In this document: in pieces, positions 1 to 9,000 of the stretch
How the letters are laid out: every line of letters begins with the position of its first letter
How positions within the stretch are numbered: the stretch's first letter is position 1
NCBI GenBank assembly: GCA_016776705.1
Contig: JADHSW010000039.1
Coordinates: 1-17,500 of the forward strand
Origin: Rhodospirillales bacterium
Lineage (GTDB): Bacteria > Pseudomonadota > Alphaproteobacteria > Rhodospirillales > JABHCV01
DNA: 17,500 bases
Direction: 5' to 3'
Notes under the pieces: model-generated
What the model was told of the DNA's origin: nothing
The model's input: only the letters and a program-made list of their open reading frames with translations
The model's database searches: none
Made by a program: the position numbers and the translations under genes

Positions 1-7
1 GCTCGAA

Positions 8-25
8 TGTTACCGACAGGTAACA
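8..25. promoter_or_regulatory. Perfect operator-like dyad upstream of the molybdoenzyme operon
   Basis: The sequence TGTTACC-GACA-GGTAACA is a perfect 7-bp inverted repeat around a 4-base spacer. It lies about 110 bases upstream of the transcription start predicted from the sigma-54-like site at 101-115. That distance suits an enhancer-binding activator. The shape would equally suit a TetR-type operator, possibly belonging to a gene left of the window. The regulator is unknown. Confidence 0.4.
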
Positions 26-100
26 ACAAACAAGAGTTATCCACAGTTTCCTTTCCGGGATATCAGTAAATATACAGTTAAAACAGTTAGTTAGAAGAAG

Positions 101-115
101 TGGCACAGTTCCTGC
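101..115 (+). promoter_or_regulatory. Candidate sigma-54 (-24/-12) promoter
   Basis: TGGCACAGTTCCTGC matches the sigma-54 consensus TGGCACR-N4-TTGC except for one base (CTGC for TTGC). The essential GG (102-103) and GC (114-115) are exactly 10 bases apart. Transcription would start near 126, just ahead of the multiheme cytochrome gene. No comparable sigma-70 pair was seen in the 149-base leader. A single match of this quality can occur by chance, so the call rests on its position and on the dyad at 8-25. Confidence 0.45.
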
Positions 116-149
116 CTATTAAGGGATAACAAAATTATGGTCTTTTTGC

Positions 150-1712
150 ATGTTTTTTCATGTCGAACCAGGACTAGAGAAAAGCAGGGAGTTTTCGTTG
201 AGGGGTCGGTTTTCTATTTCGTGGGGAGCAATGGCAATTGGTTTTGCCGTTGTAGCTATCGTGCTTGCTGGCGGACTTTACGCCCAGGCCACCTACACCA
301 AGCAGCCGGAGTTTTGTGGCGGAAGTTGCCATGCCATGTCCGAGCAGTACACGTCGTGGAAAACATCAAAACATCACGCAAAGAATAACGAGACTGCGCA
401 CGAGGCGACTTGCGTTGACTGTCACGTCCTGCCCGGTGAAGAAAACTCCCTGAAGGAAAAATACCGCGGCCTGCGTCATCTGGCTGCCCACCTGTACAAT
501 AAGAATGCCCATTTACCGATTCGCCCTGTGGTTCGCGATGAGTCCTGTTTACGCTCTGGATGTCACGCCAAGGCTGACATACAGGATAAGGAAATCAAGT
601 TTAGCGAAAAGGTGCGCTTCAAACACAAGCCGCACTTCGGCGACAAGGCCCTTACGGGTGAGAACCTGAGCTGTGAGACCTGCCACTTCAAGGTGACGGA
701 AAAGAAACATTTCGAAGTCCCCAAAGACATCTGTTTCCTTTGCCATTTGAAACTTGAAAAACCGACCCTTGAGCAGGCCGTCATGGAAGAAGTGACCGTT
801 GGCCAGGGAGCGATTGAAAAAATCAGCTTTAACAAGCGCCCTACCATCGATTTCAATCAGGGCGCATCGAAATGCAAAATTTGTCACACCATTCCGACCC
901 GCTCTTTGCAAGGGCAACTCAGCGCCGACGATTCCAAGGTCAAGGCGATTACGCACCAGACCATCAAGGAAGCCGGCGTCGCCTGTGAAGGATGCCATTT
1001 CGAAGTGGTCAAGGGACATGGCGAAGTCAATACCGGCAATGTTGTCTCAAATGGTTGCCTGACTTGTCACAATCGCAGTGATGAACTGATGTCAAAAGCC
1101 CGGGATGGCAAGCTGATGCATGGTGAGCATATCTCCCAGGCCCGCGCCGACTGCTTCGACTGCCATAGCGTTATTGAACACAGGAACCGTACCGATCATT
1201 TGGATTTCGTGCGCGAAGATTGCACGCTGTGCCATCAAGACCAGCACAAGTACCAGAAGATGTTGCTGGCAGGCATACCGGTTAGCGAAGGCATCAACGC
1301 TGCTCCTCACCTGATGTTCAAGGTCAACACCAATTGCATGGGCTGTCATTTAAAGAAGGATCTGAACAAAGGACACGCGGTACGCACGGGCGCTCCGGAA
1401 ACCTGCTCGGCCTGTCATACACCTGAACACAAACAGATGCTGGCTGACTGGCGCAAACAGGTAGGCAATGAAATTCGCGGTGCCGAGGAACGGGAACTGG
1501 AAGCCCAGAATGCGCTGGAAGCCGCACGGATGAGAGGCGAGTCCCCGGAGAAGCTGGCCAAGGCCAGGGAGATGATCGCCGCCGGTCAAAAATTCCTGGA
1601 AATAGTCCGCATCGGTAACGGCGTTCACAACAAAAAATACGCCATCACCATTCTGGATGAGGCATTCGTCAATTTCGATGACACCATCGACTTATTGCAA
1701 GTCGACGGATGA
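150..1712 (+). CDS. Membrane-anchored multiheme cytochrome c, NapC/NirT-like N-terminus, 12 candidate haem sites
   Basis: This protein probably takes electrons from the quinol pool and passes them to the periplasmic molybdoenzyme encoded downstream. One N-terminal membrane helix (about residues 25-46) is followed directly by a first haem motif with a nearby Met (C-x3-CHAM, 56-63), as in NapC/NrfH-type cytochromes. Ten CXXCH motifs start at residues 88, 175, 195, 242, 279, 303, 335, 358, 396 and 419. Two further motifs are non-canonical: CX3CH at 56 and CX4CH at 133. After the last haem, about 95 residues are charged and helical and include a GVHNKKYA motif reminiscent of the C-terminal helices of NrfA/octaheme-type cytochromes. 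The ATG at 150 has no ribosome binding site. A TTG at 198, with AGGGAG six bases upstream, would give a shorter, more basic N-terminus and may be the true start. It is first in a four-gene operon. It is longer than tetraheme NapC and does not fit a named family exactly. Confidence 0.88.
   Translation: MFFHVEPGLEKSREFSLRGRFSISWGAMAIGFAVVAIVLAGGLYAQATYTKQPEFCGGSCHAMSEQYTSWKTSKHHAKNNETAHEATCVDCHVLPGEENSLKEKYRGLRHLAAHLYNKNAHLPIRPVVRDESCLRSGCHAKADIQDKEIKFSEKVRFKHKPHFGDKALTGENLSCETCHFKVTEKKHFEVPKDICFLCHLKLEKPTLEQAVMEEVTVGQGAIEKISFNKRPTIDFNQGASKCKICHTIPTRSLQGQLSADDSKVKAITHQTIKEAGVACEGCHFEVVKGHGEVNTGNVVSNGCLTCHNRSDELMSKARDGKLMHGEHISQARADCFDCHSVIEHRNRTDHLDFVREDCTLCHQDQHKYQKMLLAGIPVSEGINAAPHLMFKVNTNCMGCHLKKDLNKGHAVRTGAPETCSACHTPEHKQMLADWRKQVGNEIRGAEERELEAQNALEAARMRGESPEKLAKAREMIAAGQKFLEIVRIGNGVHNKKYAITILDEAFVNFDDTIDLLQVDG
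186..200 (+). promoter_or_regulatory. Shine-Dalgarno and alternative TTG start for the cytochrome
   Basis: AGGGAG (186-191) lies six bases before an in-frame TTG (198-200). Translation from here would begin M-R-G-R just before the membrane helix, in line with the positive-inside rule. The upstream ATG at 150 lacks any such site. The AGGGA near 121 precedes an ATG in the wrong frame (137) and would fall upstream of the predicted sigma-54 start. Confidence 0.4.
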
Positions 1713-1800
1713 GTTGGAAAGGGGCTCTAGACCTCTGAGGCAAAAAACTAACGCAATTGAAAACAATGGAGGAAGGCACGATGAAAAGGAGATGGAGACG

Positions 1801-2646
1801 ATGAATAAAATCGACACACCAAAAATCGGACGCCGTGATGTCCTTAAGGGCGCGGGTGTAACCGTCGCAGGAGCCGCAGCGGTCGTCGCTACTGGCCCGG
1901 AAGTTGCGGAAGCAGCAGGCACAGCGCCGCGCTGGGCCATGGTCATGGACCTGAGAAAATGCATCGGCTGCAGGGCCTGTACGGTTGCCTGCAAAGCCGA
2001 AAACGATGTCTCGCTTGGTCGTTTCAGGACCGTCGTTCAGGAAAAAACCATTGGTGAATTCCCCAACACCAAAAAGGGGTTCCTGCCGATCATGTGCAAT
2101 CACTGCGAAGGCAACAAGGAAGACGGTGTACCGCCCTGCGTTAAGGCATGCCCGGAATTCCCTGGCGAGCGTATGACCTTCAATACAGCCGATGGCAAGA
2201 AAATCCGTTATCGCGGTGGCGCCACCTACAAACGCCCTGATGGCCTTGTTCTGATTGATTCCGAACTCTGCATCGGTTGCGGCAAATGCATCGACAACTG
2301 TCCTTACGGCGTTCGTTCCTTCAACCCGTTTGTCAAAGCCGGTAAGGCCCCGGACAAACAGGCCGCCGACAAGTGCGACATGTGCAAGGAAAGGATTGCC
2401 AACAATATCGATCCGTCCTGTGTCAATACCTGTCAGGGCCGCGCCCGCATTTTTGGTGACCTTAACGATCCGAACAGCGAAGTCGCCAAACTGGTAAAGG
2501 AACATAACCTTACAAAGAACGTTCTGCTTCCCGCCGAAGGAACTGATCCGCAAGTTTTCTATATCGACCCGGATAACATGTTGGAGAAGCTCTACACCAA
2601 GCGCGAGAAGGGCAAACTGGACCACTACGTGGACCTGATCCCCTAA
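1801..2646 (+). CDS. 4Fe-4S ferredoxin-type electron-transfer subunit (PhsB/TtrB/NrfC-like), Tat-exported
   Basis: This is the electron-transfer subunit of a complex iron-sulfur molybdoenzyme, 281 residues. It should carry electrons between the cytochrome encoded upstream and the catalytic subunit encoded downstream. A twin-arginine signal is visible (GRRDVLKG, residues 10-17, hydrophobic stretch, then AEA near 36-38), so it is exported folded. Sixteen cysteines form four cluster motifs: C54/57/60/64, C99/102/113/117, C157/160/163/167 and C192/195/207/211. This is the usual four-[4Fe-4S] pattern of DmsB/PsrB/TtrB-type proteins. ATG 1801 was chosen because AAGGAG (1786-1791) precedes it by nine bases. 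An in-frame ATG at 1792 is possible but overlaps the binding site. The frame stays open further upstream into the cytochrome gene, but those residues look non-coding. The next gene starts 30 bases downstream, consistent with co-transcription. Confidence 0.9.
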   Translation: MNKIDTPKIGRRDVLKGAGVTVAGAAAVVATGPEVAEAAGTAPRWAMVMDLRKCIGCRACTVACKAENDVSLGRFRTVVQEKTIGEFPNTKKGFLPIMCNHCEGNKEDGVPPCVKACPEFPGERMTFNTADGKKIRYRGGATYKRPDGLVLIDSELCIGCGKCIDNCPYGVRSFNPFVKAGKAPDKQAADKCDMCKERIANNIDPSCVNTCQGRARIFGDLNDPNSEVAKLVKEHNLTKNVLLPAEGTDPQVFYIDPDNMLEKLYTKREKGKLDHYVDLIP

Positions 2647-2676
2647 GGAACCAGCAGACAGATAAGGAAGATGAAA

Positions 2677-5193
2677 ATGAAAAAGTTAAATCGTCGTAAT
2701 TTTATGACACTTGCTGGTGCCAGTGGGGCCGTGCTTGCGGCCGGTGCCAGCAATCCGAAGAAAGCCAGAGCAATTGGTGGGGATGTGTCTTTTGCCAATG
2801 GGGGACGGGATTTCTCGCCGGTTACCGGCAAGGAACGAAAAGCCATCCCCACCGCCTGTTGGCAATGCGTCACCCGTGATTCCATGATGGGTTACGTGGA
2901 AGATGGCCGTCTGAAAAAACTTGAAGGCCATCCCGGTTCCATCCGCACCCTTGGCAAGTTGTGCGCCAAAGGGCAGGCCGGGGTGAATCAGGTCTACTTC
3001 CCGGATCGCATTCTCCATCCGATGAAGAGGGTCGGTAAACGCGGGGAGCACAAATGGAAACGTATCTCCTGGGACGAAGCCCTGGATACCATCGCCGCAA
3101 AGTTGAAACCCCTGCGTGACGCGGGAACGCCCGAACTGTTCATGTATCAGTATGGTCGTCACAAAGCGTCACAGGCTGCCACCATGTACGATTTCATGGG
3201 CGCTTTCGGCACCGGTACCATCGGCAATCATACCTCCGTGTGTGAAGCCGGTAAGTGGACCGGTCAGGAAAGCCTGTGGGGCGGAATGTACGATAACTGG
3301 GATTACGACAAGACCGATTTTGTCGTCAATTTCGGATCGAACCAGTTCGAAACCCACACCAACCACATCCCGACATCGCAGCGTTTGATCCGGGCCATGG
3401 TGGACCGCGGTGTGCCGCTTTACACTTTCGATGTTCGCCTGTCCAACACGGCGGCCAAATCGACAGAATGGGTTCCGATCAAACCCGGCCATGATGGCCT
3501 TGTCATGCTGGCGATGATTAACGTCATCATGAATGAGGGATTGCACCGCACCGATCATTTCAAGTACATGCGGGTAACGTCTGATTATCATGCGACGACG
3601 GAACAGAAAGTGGCGGGGATCAAGGAACAGGTCGCCAAGTTCACGCCTGAATTCGCTGAAAGCAAAAGTGGCGTTCCGGCTTCCAAGATCAGGGATATCG
3701 CCCGCGGTTTTGCCAAGGCCAAGTCGGCCTGTCTGGTAACCTATCGCGGCACGGTCATGCACTATCACGGCGCCGATCAGGAACGCGCAGCGATGTTGCT
3801 TGCCGCCATCACCAACAACCTGGATACGCCCGGTGGGCGCGTCATGGGCGTTGGCGCCGGTTGGAAAGCCCCGTCGACACCGAAGGCCAAAGTGCATAAA
3901 TCGTTGCACATTAAGGATGGCTTCCCCGGTGAAGCGGCATTCCCCACCCACCACGTTTCGCATCAGGTGGGCCCGATGATCAAGGACGGCCATGCCGGTC
4001 GGCCCAAGGTCTACTGGTGGAGTTGTTACAACCCGGCCTTCATCAACGGTGATAACAAGGAATGGTCATCGATCCTTCAGGACGAAAGCATCATGCCGTT
4101 CCTGATTACTTCGACCATCACCTATGATGAATCGTCTCAATACGCAGATATCATTCTGCCTGACGTCACCTATCTTGAACGGTGGGATTGGGAAGATATG
4201 GTGTCGGCCAACCAGATCGCCGAGTTCTACATCCGTCAGCCTCTGGTCAAGCCTTTGGGTGAATCCAGGTGTCAGGGCGACGTATGGCCTGAACTGGCGA
4301 AACGTCTCGGTTTTGAGCTGGCTTATAAAGACAAGAAAGACTTTGTCCGCCAGTCCTGCGAAATGACGCCGGGCGTCAAGGAAGCCGGCGGCTTCGACTA
4401 CATGATGAAAGAAGGCGTTTGGCACGACCCGAACGACAAGGGCAACTACGGCTTCTATGCAAAGGAAGTTGATGTCAGCGGCGACGGGGTCATCCTCGAC
4501 AAGGATACCGGCGTTTACTGGAACCATAAGAAGGCCGGAGTCGGCAGTGATGCCAAGTACCTTGAGACCAAAGGCGCAAAGAATGCCTATGTCGCTCAGA
4601 ACATCGATGGTAAGGCCTTGTCGGCATACGCGCCGAATACATCGTTCACCAAGTCCGGCCTGTTGGATTTCTATTCCGACAACTTCAAGTCCAAGGGTTT
4701 GCCACCGTTCCCGACCTATACCCCGGCACCCGAACATGTCGCCATGGGCAAGGACGATATGATCCTGACTACCTACAAGGTCGCCGTGCATTCGCACTCC
4801 CGGACCACCCATTGCAAATGGTTGACCGAAATCAAGCACGATAACCCGGGCTGGATCAACACCAAGACTGCCGCAGAACGTGGCATCAAGGACGGTGACG
4901 CGATCAAGGTAAAAAGCCATGTCGGTGAGATCACAACAACGGCGTATGTCACCGAAGGCATTGTGCCGGGCGTGATCGCCATTTCTCACCACTTTGGACG
5001 TCAGCACTCCGGCATCTACGGATCGGGAAAATCCAATCCGTTTGATGGTGGCGCTTCGGCTGATCCTGACGCCAAAAACATGACGTGGAAGAAACACGGC
5101 GTTCATCCGAACGCGGTTATTCCCAACAGCTCTGATCCGATTAGTGGAACCCAGCGCTGGATGGATACGGTCGTCCAGGTCTCAAAAGCCTAG
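2677..5193 (+). CDS. Molybdopterin oxidoreductase catalytic subunit (DMSO reductase superfamily, PsrA/PhsA/TtrA/ArrA-like), Tat-exported
   Basis: This is the catalytic subunit, 838 residues, binding a bis-MGD molybdenum (or tungsten) cofactor in the periplasm. The Tat signal reads NRRNFM (residues 5-10), with a hydrophobic segment and an ARA cleavage site near 30-32. The N-terminal iron-sulfur motif is C61-x2-C64-x3-D68-x27-C96: spacing is normal but the third ligand is Asp. The probable Mo ligand is C189 (TSVCEAG), as in polysulfide, thiosulfate, tetrathionate and arsenate reductases. The C-terminal molydopterin dinucleotide-binding domain spans roughly 690-830, with the NPGWIN and HHFGRQHSG segments. 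ATG 2677 is preferred because AAGGAAG sits six bases upstream. ATG 2671, which adds Met-Lys, directly abuts that site. The gene lies between the FeS subunit and a TorD chaperone. Family membership is secure, but the substrate is not: a sulfur, selenium or arsenic oxyanion is the family expectation, not something seen here. Confidence 0.92.
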   Translation: MKKLNRRNFMTLAGASGAVLAAGASNPKKARAIGGDVSFANGGRDFSPVTGKERKAIPTACWQCVTRDSMMGYVEDGRLKKLEGHPGSIRTLGKLCAKGQAGVNQVYFPDRILHPMKRVGKRGEHKWKRISWDEALDTIAAKLKPLRDAGTPELFMYQYGRHKASQAATMYDFMGAFGTGTIGNHTSVCEAGKWTGQESLWGGMYDNWDYDKTDFVVNFGSNQFETHTNHIPTSQRLIRAMVDRGVPLYTFDVRLSNTAAKSTEWVPIKPGHDGLVMLAMINVIMNEGLHRTDHFKYMRVTSDYHATTEQKVAGIKEQVAKFTPEFAESKSGVPASKIRDIARGFAKAKSACLVTYRGTVMHYHGADQERAAMLLAAITNNLDTPGGRVMGVGAGWKAPSTPKAKVHKSLHIKDGFPGEAAFPTHHVSHQVGPMIKDGHAGRPKVYWWSCYNPAFINGDNKEWSSILQDESIMPFLITSTITYDESSQYADIILPDVTYLERWDWEDMVSANQIAEFYIRQPLVKPLGESRCQGDVWPELAKRLGFELAYKDKKDFVRQSCEMTPGVKEAGGFDYMMKEGVWHDPNDKGNYGFYAKEVDVSGDGVILDKDTGVYWNHKKAGVGSDAKYLETKGAKNAYVAQNIDGKALSAYAPNTSFTKSGLLDFYSDNFKSKGLPPFPTYTPAPEHVAMGKDDMILTTYKVAVHSHSRTTHCKWLTEIKHDNPGWINTKTAAERGIKDGDAIKVKSHVGEITTTAYVTEGIVPGVIAISHHFGRQHSGIYGSGKSNPFDGGASADPDAKNMTWKKHGVHPNAVIPNSSDPISGTQRWMDTVVQVSKA

Positions 5194-5221
5194 AGGACAT
5201 CAAGGATAAGGAGAGAAGAAG

Positions 5222-5905
5222 ATGGCGAGTCCCGAAAATAACATGGTCGAAATGGCGATTGCACGCGCCAATGTGTATGGCTTGCTGGCCGATGTCTTCC
5301 GCGACGAGCCATCTGACGCTCTCCTGTCAAAACTCAGGGAACCGGAAATTTCCGGTGCCCTGAAAGCACTTAACCTCTCTCTGGATGACGTGTTTGAATG
5401 TACTCCCCAAGAGCAACTTGTTGAGAACCTGGCCCTTGAATACACAAGGATTTTCATAGGGCCGGGTTCTCATATTTCTCCGCATGAGTCGATGCATACA
5501 GAGGCGCGAATGGGAGAACCCAACGCCCTGTGGGGGGAACAAACTGTCGCCGTTAAGAAGTTTATGGAAGGGGCTGGCGTCACCATCGCGGACTCATTTT
5601 CCGGCATGCCCGACCATATCACCGCAGAGTTTGAATTCATGCAACAGCTGCTTCTTACAGAATGCGAAGCCTGGAAAAACGGCGAAAAAGAACTGGGCCT
5701 CAATATCCTGAAAATCCAGAAACGTTTTTATGATGAACACTTGTCCCAGTGGGTAGCCAATTTCTGCAACAAAGTGATAAAGGCAACTGAGCAGCCCTAC
5801 TTCAAACAGTTCACCGAAGTTACCAAGGGGTTTATTGAGTTGGAAAAAGAAACCCTGCAGGAACTGATCGATGAAGCCCAGGAAGGCGACAGACTATCGG
5901 CATAA
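5222..5905 (+). CDS. TorD/DmsD-family molybdoenzyme maturation chaperone
   Basis: This is a cytoplasmic chaperone of 227 residues. Family members bind the Tat signal of a molybdoenzyme subunit and hold it until the cofactor and clusters are inserted; here the client should be the catalytic subunit encoded just upstream. Diagnostic segments are visible: YTRIFIGPG followed by SPHESMH (about residues 74-91) and MPDHITAEFEFMQ (about 127-139), matching the conserved Y-x2-[LF]F-x-GP and PDH-x3-E[LF]-x-[FM] signatures. The predicted structure is all-helical with no signal peptide. AAGGAG (5208-5213) lies eight bases before ATG 5222, and the gene begins 28 bases after the preceding stop, so it is the last gene of the operon. 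It is slightly longer than a typical TorD-family protein, with a charged C-terminal tail of unclear role. Confidence 0.9.
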   Translation: MASPENNMVEMAIARANVYGLLADVFRDEPSDALLSKLREPEISGALKALNLSLDDVFECTPQEQLVENLALEYTRIFIGPGSHISPHESMHTEARMGEPNALWGEQTVAVKKFMEGAGVTIADSFSGMPDHITAEFEFMQQLLLTECEAWKNGEKELGLNILKIQKRFYDEHLSQWVANFCNKVIKATEQPYFKQFTEVTKGFIELEKETLQELIDEAQEGDRLSA

Positions 5906-6043
5906 CGCTTAAAGGTGATATTTCAGACGGCGGTTTGATTGAACCCGGTTGAGATACCCGTCTATATAGAATTTGAACAGAACCCAATATTGAGAATAAT
6001 TCTAGTGTCCAGGCCGCCCTGAAACCATCCTGGATGACGGGGT

Positions 6044-9000
6044 TTAAGCGCCGTATTTAATAAGCAGGTCCTTCGCATCAACCTTGGTTCCTGGCTGGAC
6101 GGCAATATGCTTTATGGTTCCATCTCTGTCAGCATGGAGGGCTGTTTCCATCTTCATCGCTTCGATGGTTAGCAACAGGTCTCCGCTTGAGATTTTCTGG
6201 CCTTCAGTAACGGCGACGGAGGAAATCACGCCGGGCATAGGTGAGGGCACATCATCCGGGTTGCCTTCTTCGGCTTGCGGATGTCTCACGACGGTGGCAG
6301 CGACGGTAGTATTTTCAATACGTACGGAACGTGGCTGACCGTTTAGCTCGAAGAATACTTTGACCAAGCCTTCCTCATCAGACTCACCAACGGCGATGCA
6401 CAGGATGTTCAGGGTTTTTCCGGGTTCGATATCAACACTGATCTCCTGCCCCGGCTCCATGCCGTAAAAGAAGACAGGCGTTGGTAAAGTCTCAACGGGG
6501 CCGTAACGGCTACGATGAAGGGCGTAGTCTTCGAACACCTTGGGATACATCAGATAGGACTGGAGTTCCTCATCGGTGATATGGCGTTCCACCTTGTGTT
6601 CGGCTTCCACCTTCAGGTTCGCAAGATCGGCCGCAGGAACGGAAGCACCGGGGCGCACGGTGATCGGCGAACCGCCTTTAAGGACCTTGTCCTGAAGCGC
6701 CCTGGGGAAGCCGCCCGGTGGCTGACCAAGATCGCCATGGAACAGCGAGACCACTGATTCAGGGAATGCGACCTCGCGCGACGGGTCTTCAACCTGCTGG
6801 CGGGTCAAGCCAGCCGAGACCATTGATAACGCCATGTCGCCAACAACCTTGGACGACGGCGTCACCTTGACAATGTCGCCAAACATCTGGTTTACCTCGG
6901 CATAGGTTTCCGCCACTTCATGCCAGCGCTCTTCCAGACCCATCGAACGGGCCTGTTCCTTCAAGTTGGTAAACTGCCCGCCCGGCATTTCATGCAGATA
7001 AACCTCCGATGCGCCAAAACGCAGATCACTCTCGAAGCCCCGATAATCCTTTCGAACGAACTCCCAGTAATTGGAGAACTGGCGCACAATGGTCGGATCA
7101 ATACCGCTGTCGCGGTCTGTATCGCGCAAGGCTTCGACAATCGAGCCCAGGTTAGGCTGGCTGGTCAGGCCGGAGAAGCTGTCCATCGCCGCATCGATCG
7201 CATCGACCCCGGCTTCCACCGCCGCCAGTACGCTGGCCGCGGCAATGCCTGAGGTGTCATGGGTGTGAAAGTGAACCGGAAGATCGGTTTCCGCCTTAAC
7301 GGCTTCTACCAGAAGCCGAATCGCCGGTGGCTTGCACAGGCCCGCCATGTCCTTGATGCCGATAATATGGCAACCCGCGCTTTTAAGTTCGCGCGCCATC
7401 TTGATGTAGTAATCCAGGTTGTACTTGGGCCGCTTGGGATCCATCAGGTTACCGGTATAGCAGATAGCCCCTTCCAGCAGCTTGCCGCTTTCCAGCACCG
7501 CATCCATCGAGACCCGCATGTTCTCCACCCAGTTCAGGCTGTCGAATACCCGGAACACATCAATGCCGCTGTCTGCCGCTTGTTTAACAAATGCCTGAAC
7601 CACGTTGTCGGGATAGTTTGCGTAACCAACCCCGTTGGCGCCGCGAAGCAGCATCTGGAACAACACATTGGGAATGTGTTGGCGCAACTGACGCAGGCGA
7701 TCCCATGGGCATTCTTTTAGGAATCGCATGCTGACATCGAACGTCGCCCCGCCCCAGCATTCCAGGCTAAACAAATTTGGCAGCAGATGGGCATAACTAG
7801 CAGCCACCCGCACCATGTCGTAGGTCCGCATCCGCGTCGCCAGCAACGACTGATGGCCGTCGCGCATTGTGGTGTCGGTAATTAACGCCTGTTTCTGATC
7901 CTTCATCCAGTTGCTGAAGCCTTCAGCACCCAGATCATTTAAAAGATCGCGCGTGCCTTTCGGTGGCGCGCCAATATCATGCTCGGGTACTTTCGCAGGT
8001 GGGTGCGCTTCGGGCACCTTGCGCCCGGCAACTTCCGGGTTGCCGTTGACGATCACTTCGCCAATAAAATTGAGAATACGCGTCGCCCGGTCCCGCCGTT
8101 TGGGGAAATGGAACAACTCCGGTGTCTCGTCGATAAACCGGGTCGTGTAAGCGGCAGCCTTGAAGGTCGGATGATTGATCAGGTTTTCGACAAATGCCAA
8201 ATTGGTCGCCACTCCGCGAATACGGAACTCCCTTAAAGCGCGGTCCATGCGAATGCGGGCTTCATCCGGGCTGGAGCCCCGACAGGTGACCTTTTCCAGC
8301 AGGCTGTCGTAATAACGCGTAATCACCGCGCCCGTATACGCCGTGCCGCCATCAAGTCGCACGCCAAACCCGGTGGCGCTGCGGTAAACGTTGATGCGGC
8401 CATAATCGGGAATGAAGTTGGCTTCCGGGTCTTCCGTCGTAACCCGGCACTGCAGGGCATGGCAAATCAGGCGGATATCTTCCTGACACGGAACCCCGGT
8501 TTCTTCCAAATGTCCGATGCGGCCACCTGCTGCAATCCTGATCTGCGCCTTGACGATATCGATTCCGGTGATTTCTTCCGTTACCGTGTGTTCGACCTGA
8601 ATACGTGGATTGACCTCGATGAAGTAAAACTTACCGCTGTCCACATCCATCAGGAATTCGGCCGTACCGGCGCATTCGTAACCCGCAGATCTGGCAAGCC
8701 TTAATGCCGCCTGACAAAGATCTTCGCGCTGCTTGTCATCCAGATATTCGGCCGGAGCCCGCTCGACGACCTTCTGGTTGCGTCGCTGTACCGTGCAATC
8801 ACGCTCAAACAAATGAACCAGCGTTCCGTATTTATCGCCCAGCAACTGCACCTCGACGTGGCGAGCCCGGCGGACAAGTTTCTCAAGATAAACCTCGCCG
8901 TTGCCAAAGGCGCTTTCCGCCTCACGTCTGCCAGCGGTGACTTCCTTTTCCAGCATGTCTTCGGAGTCGATCACCCGCATGCCACGGCCGCCGCCGCCCC

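Noticed and set aside
37..45. Perfect DnaA box TTATCCACA
   Set aside because: It is a single box with no cluster and no origin-type AT-rich region. A match to the 9-base consensus on either strand is expected by chance about once in a window or two of this size.
137..388. Open frame with ATG at 137 preceded by AGGGA
   Set aside because: It is out of frame with the haem motifs and overlaps the cytochrome gene; the protein has no recognisable features, and the binding site would fall upstream of the predicted transcription start.
1669..2625. Long antisense frame (318 codons) opposite the FeS subunit
   Set aside because: It mirrors a strongly recognised gene on the + strand, and its translation has no family-like motifs.
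4066..5106. Long antisense frame (346 codons) opposite the Mo subunit
   Set aside because: It is a shadow of the conserved molybdopterin-binding coding region, with no independent motif or ribosome site.
6008..6034. TCCAGG/CCTGGA stem between the convergent TorD-family and pyc genes
   Set aside because: It has only 6 bp with a 15-base loop and no T-run on either strand, too weak to call a terminator.
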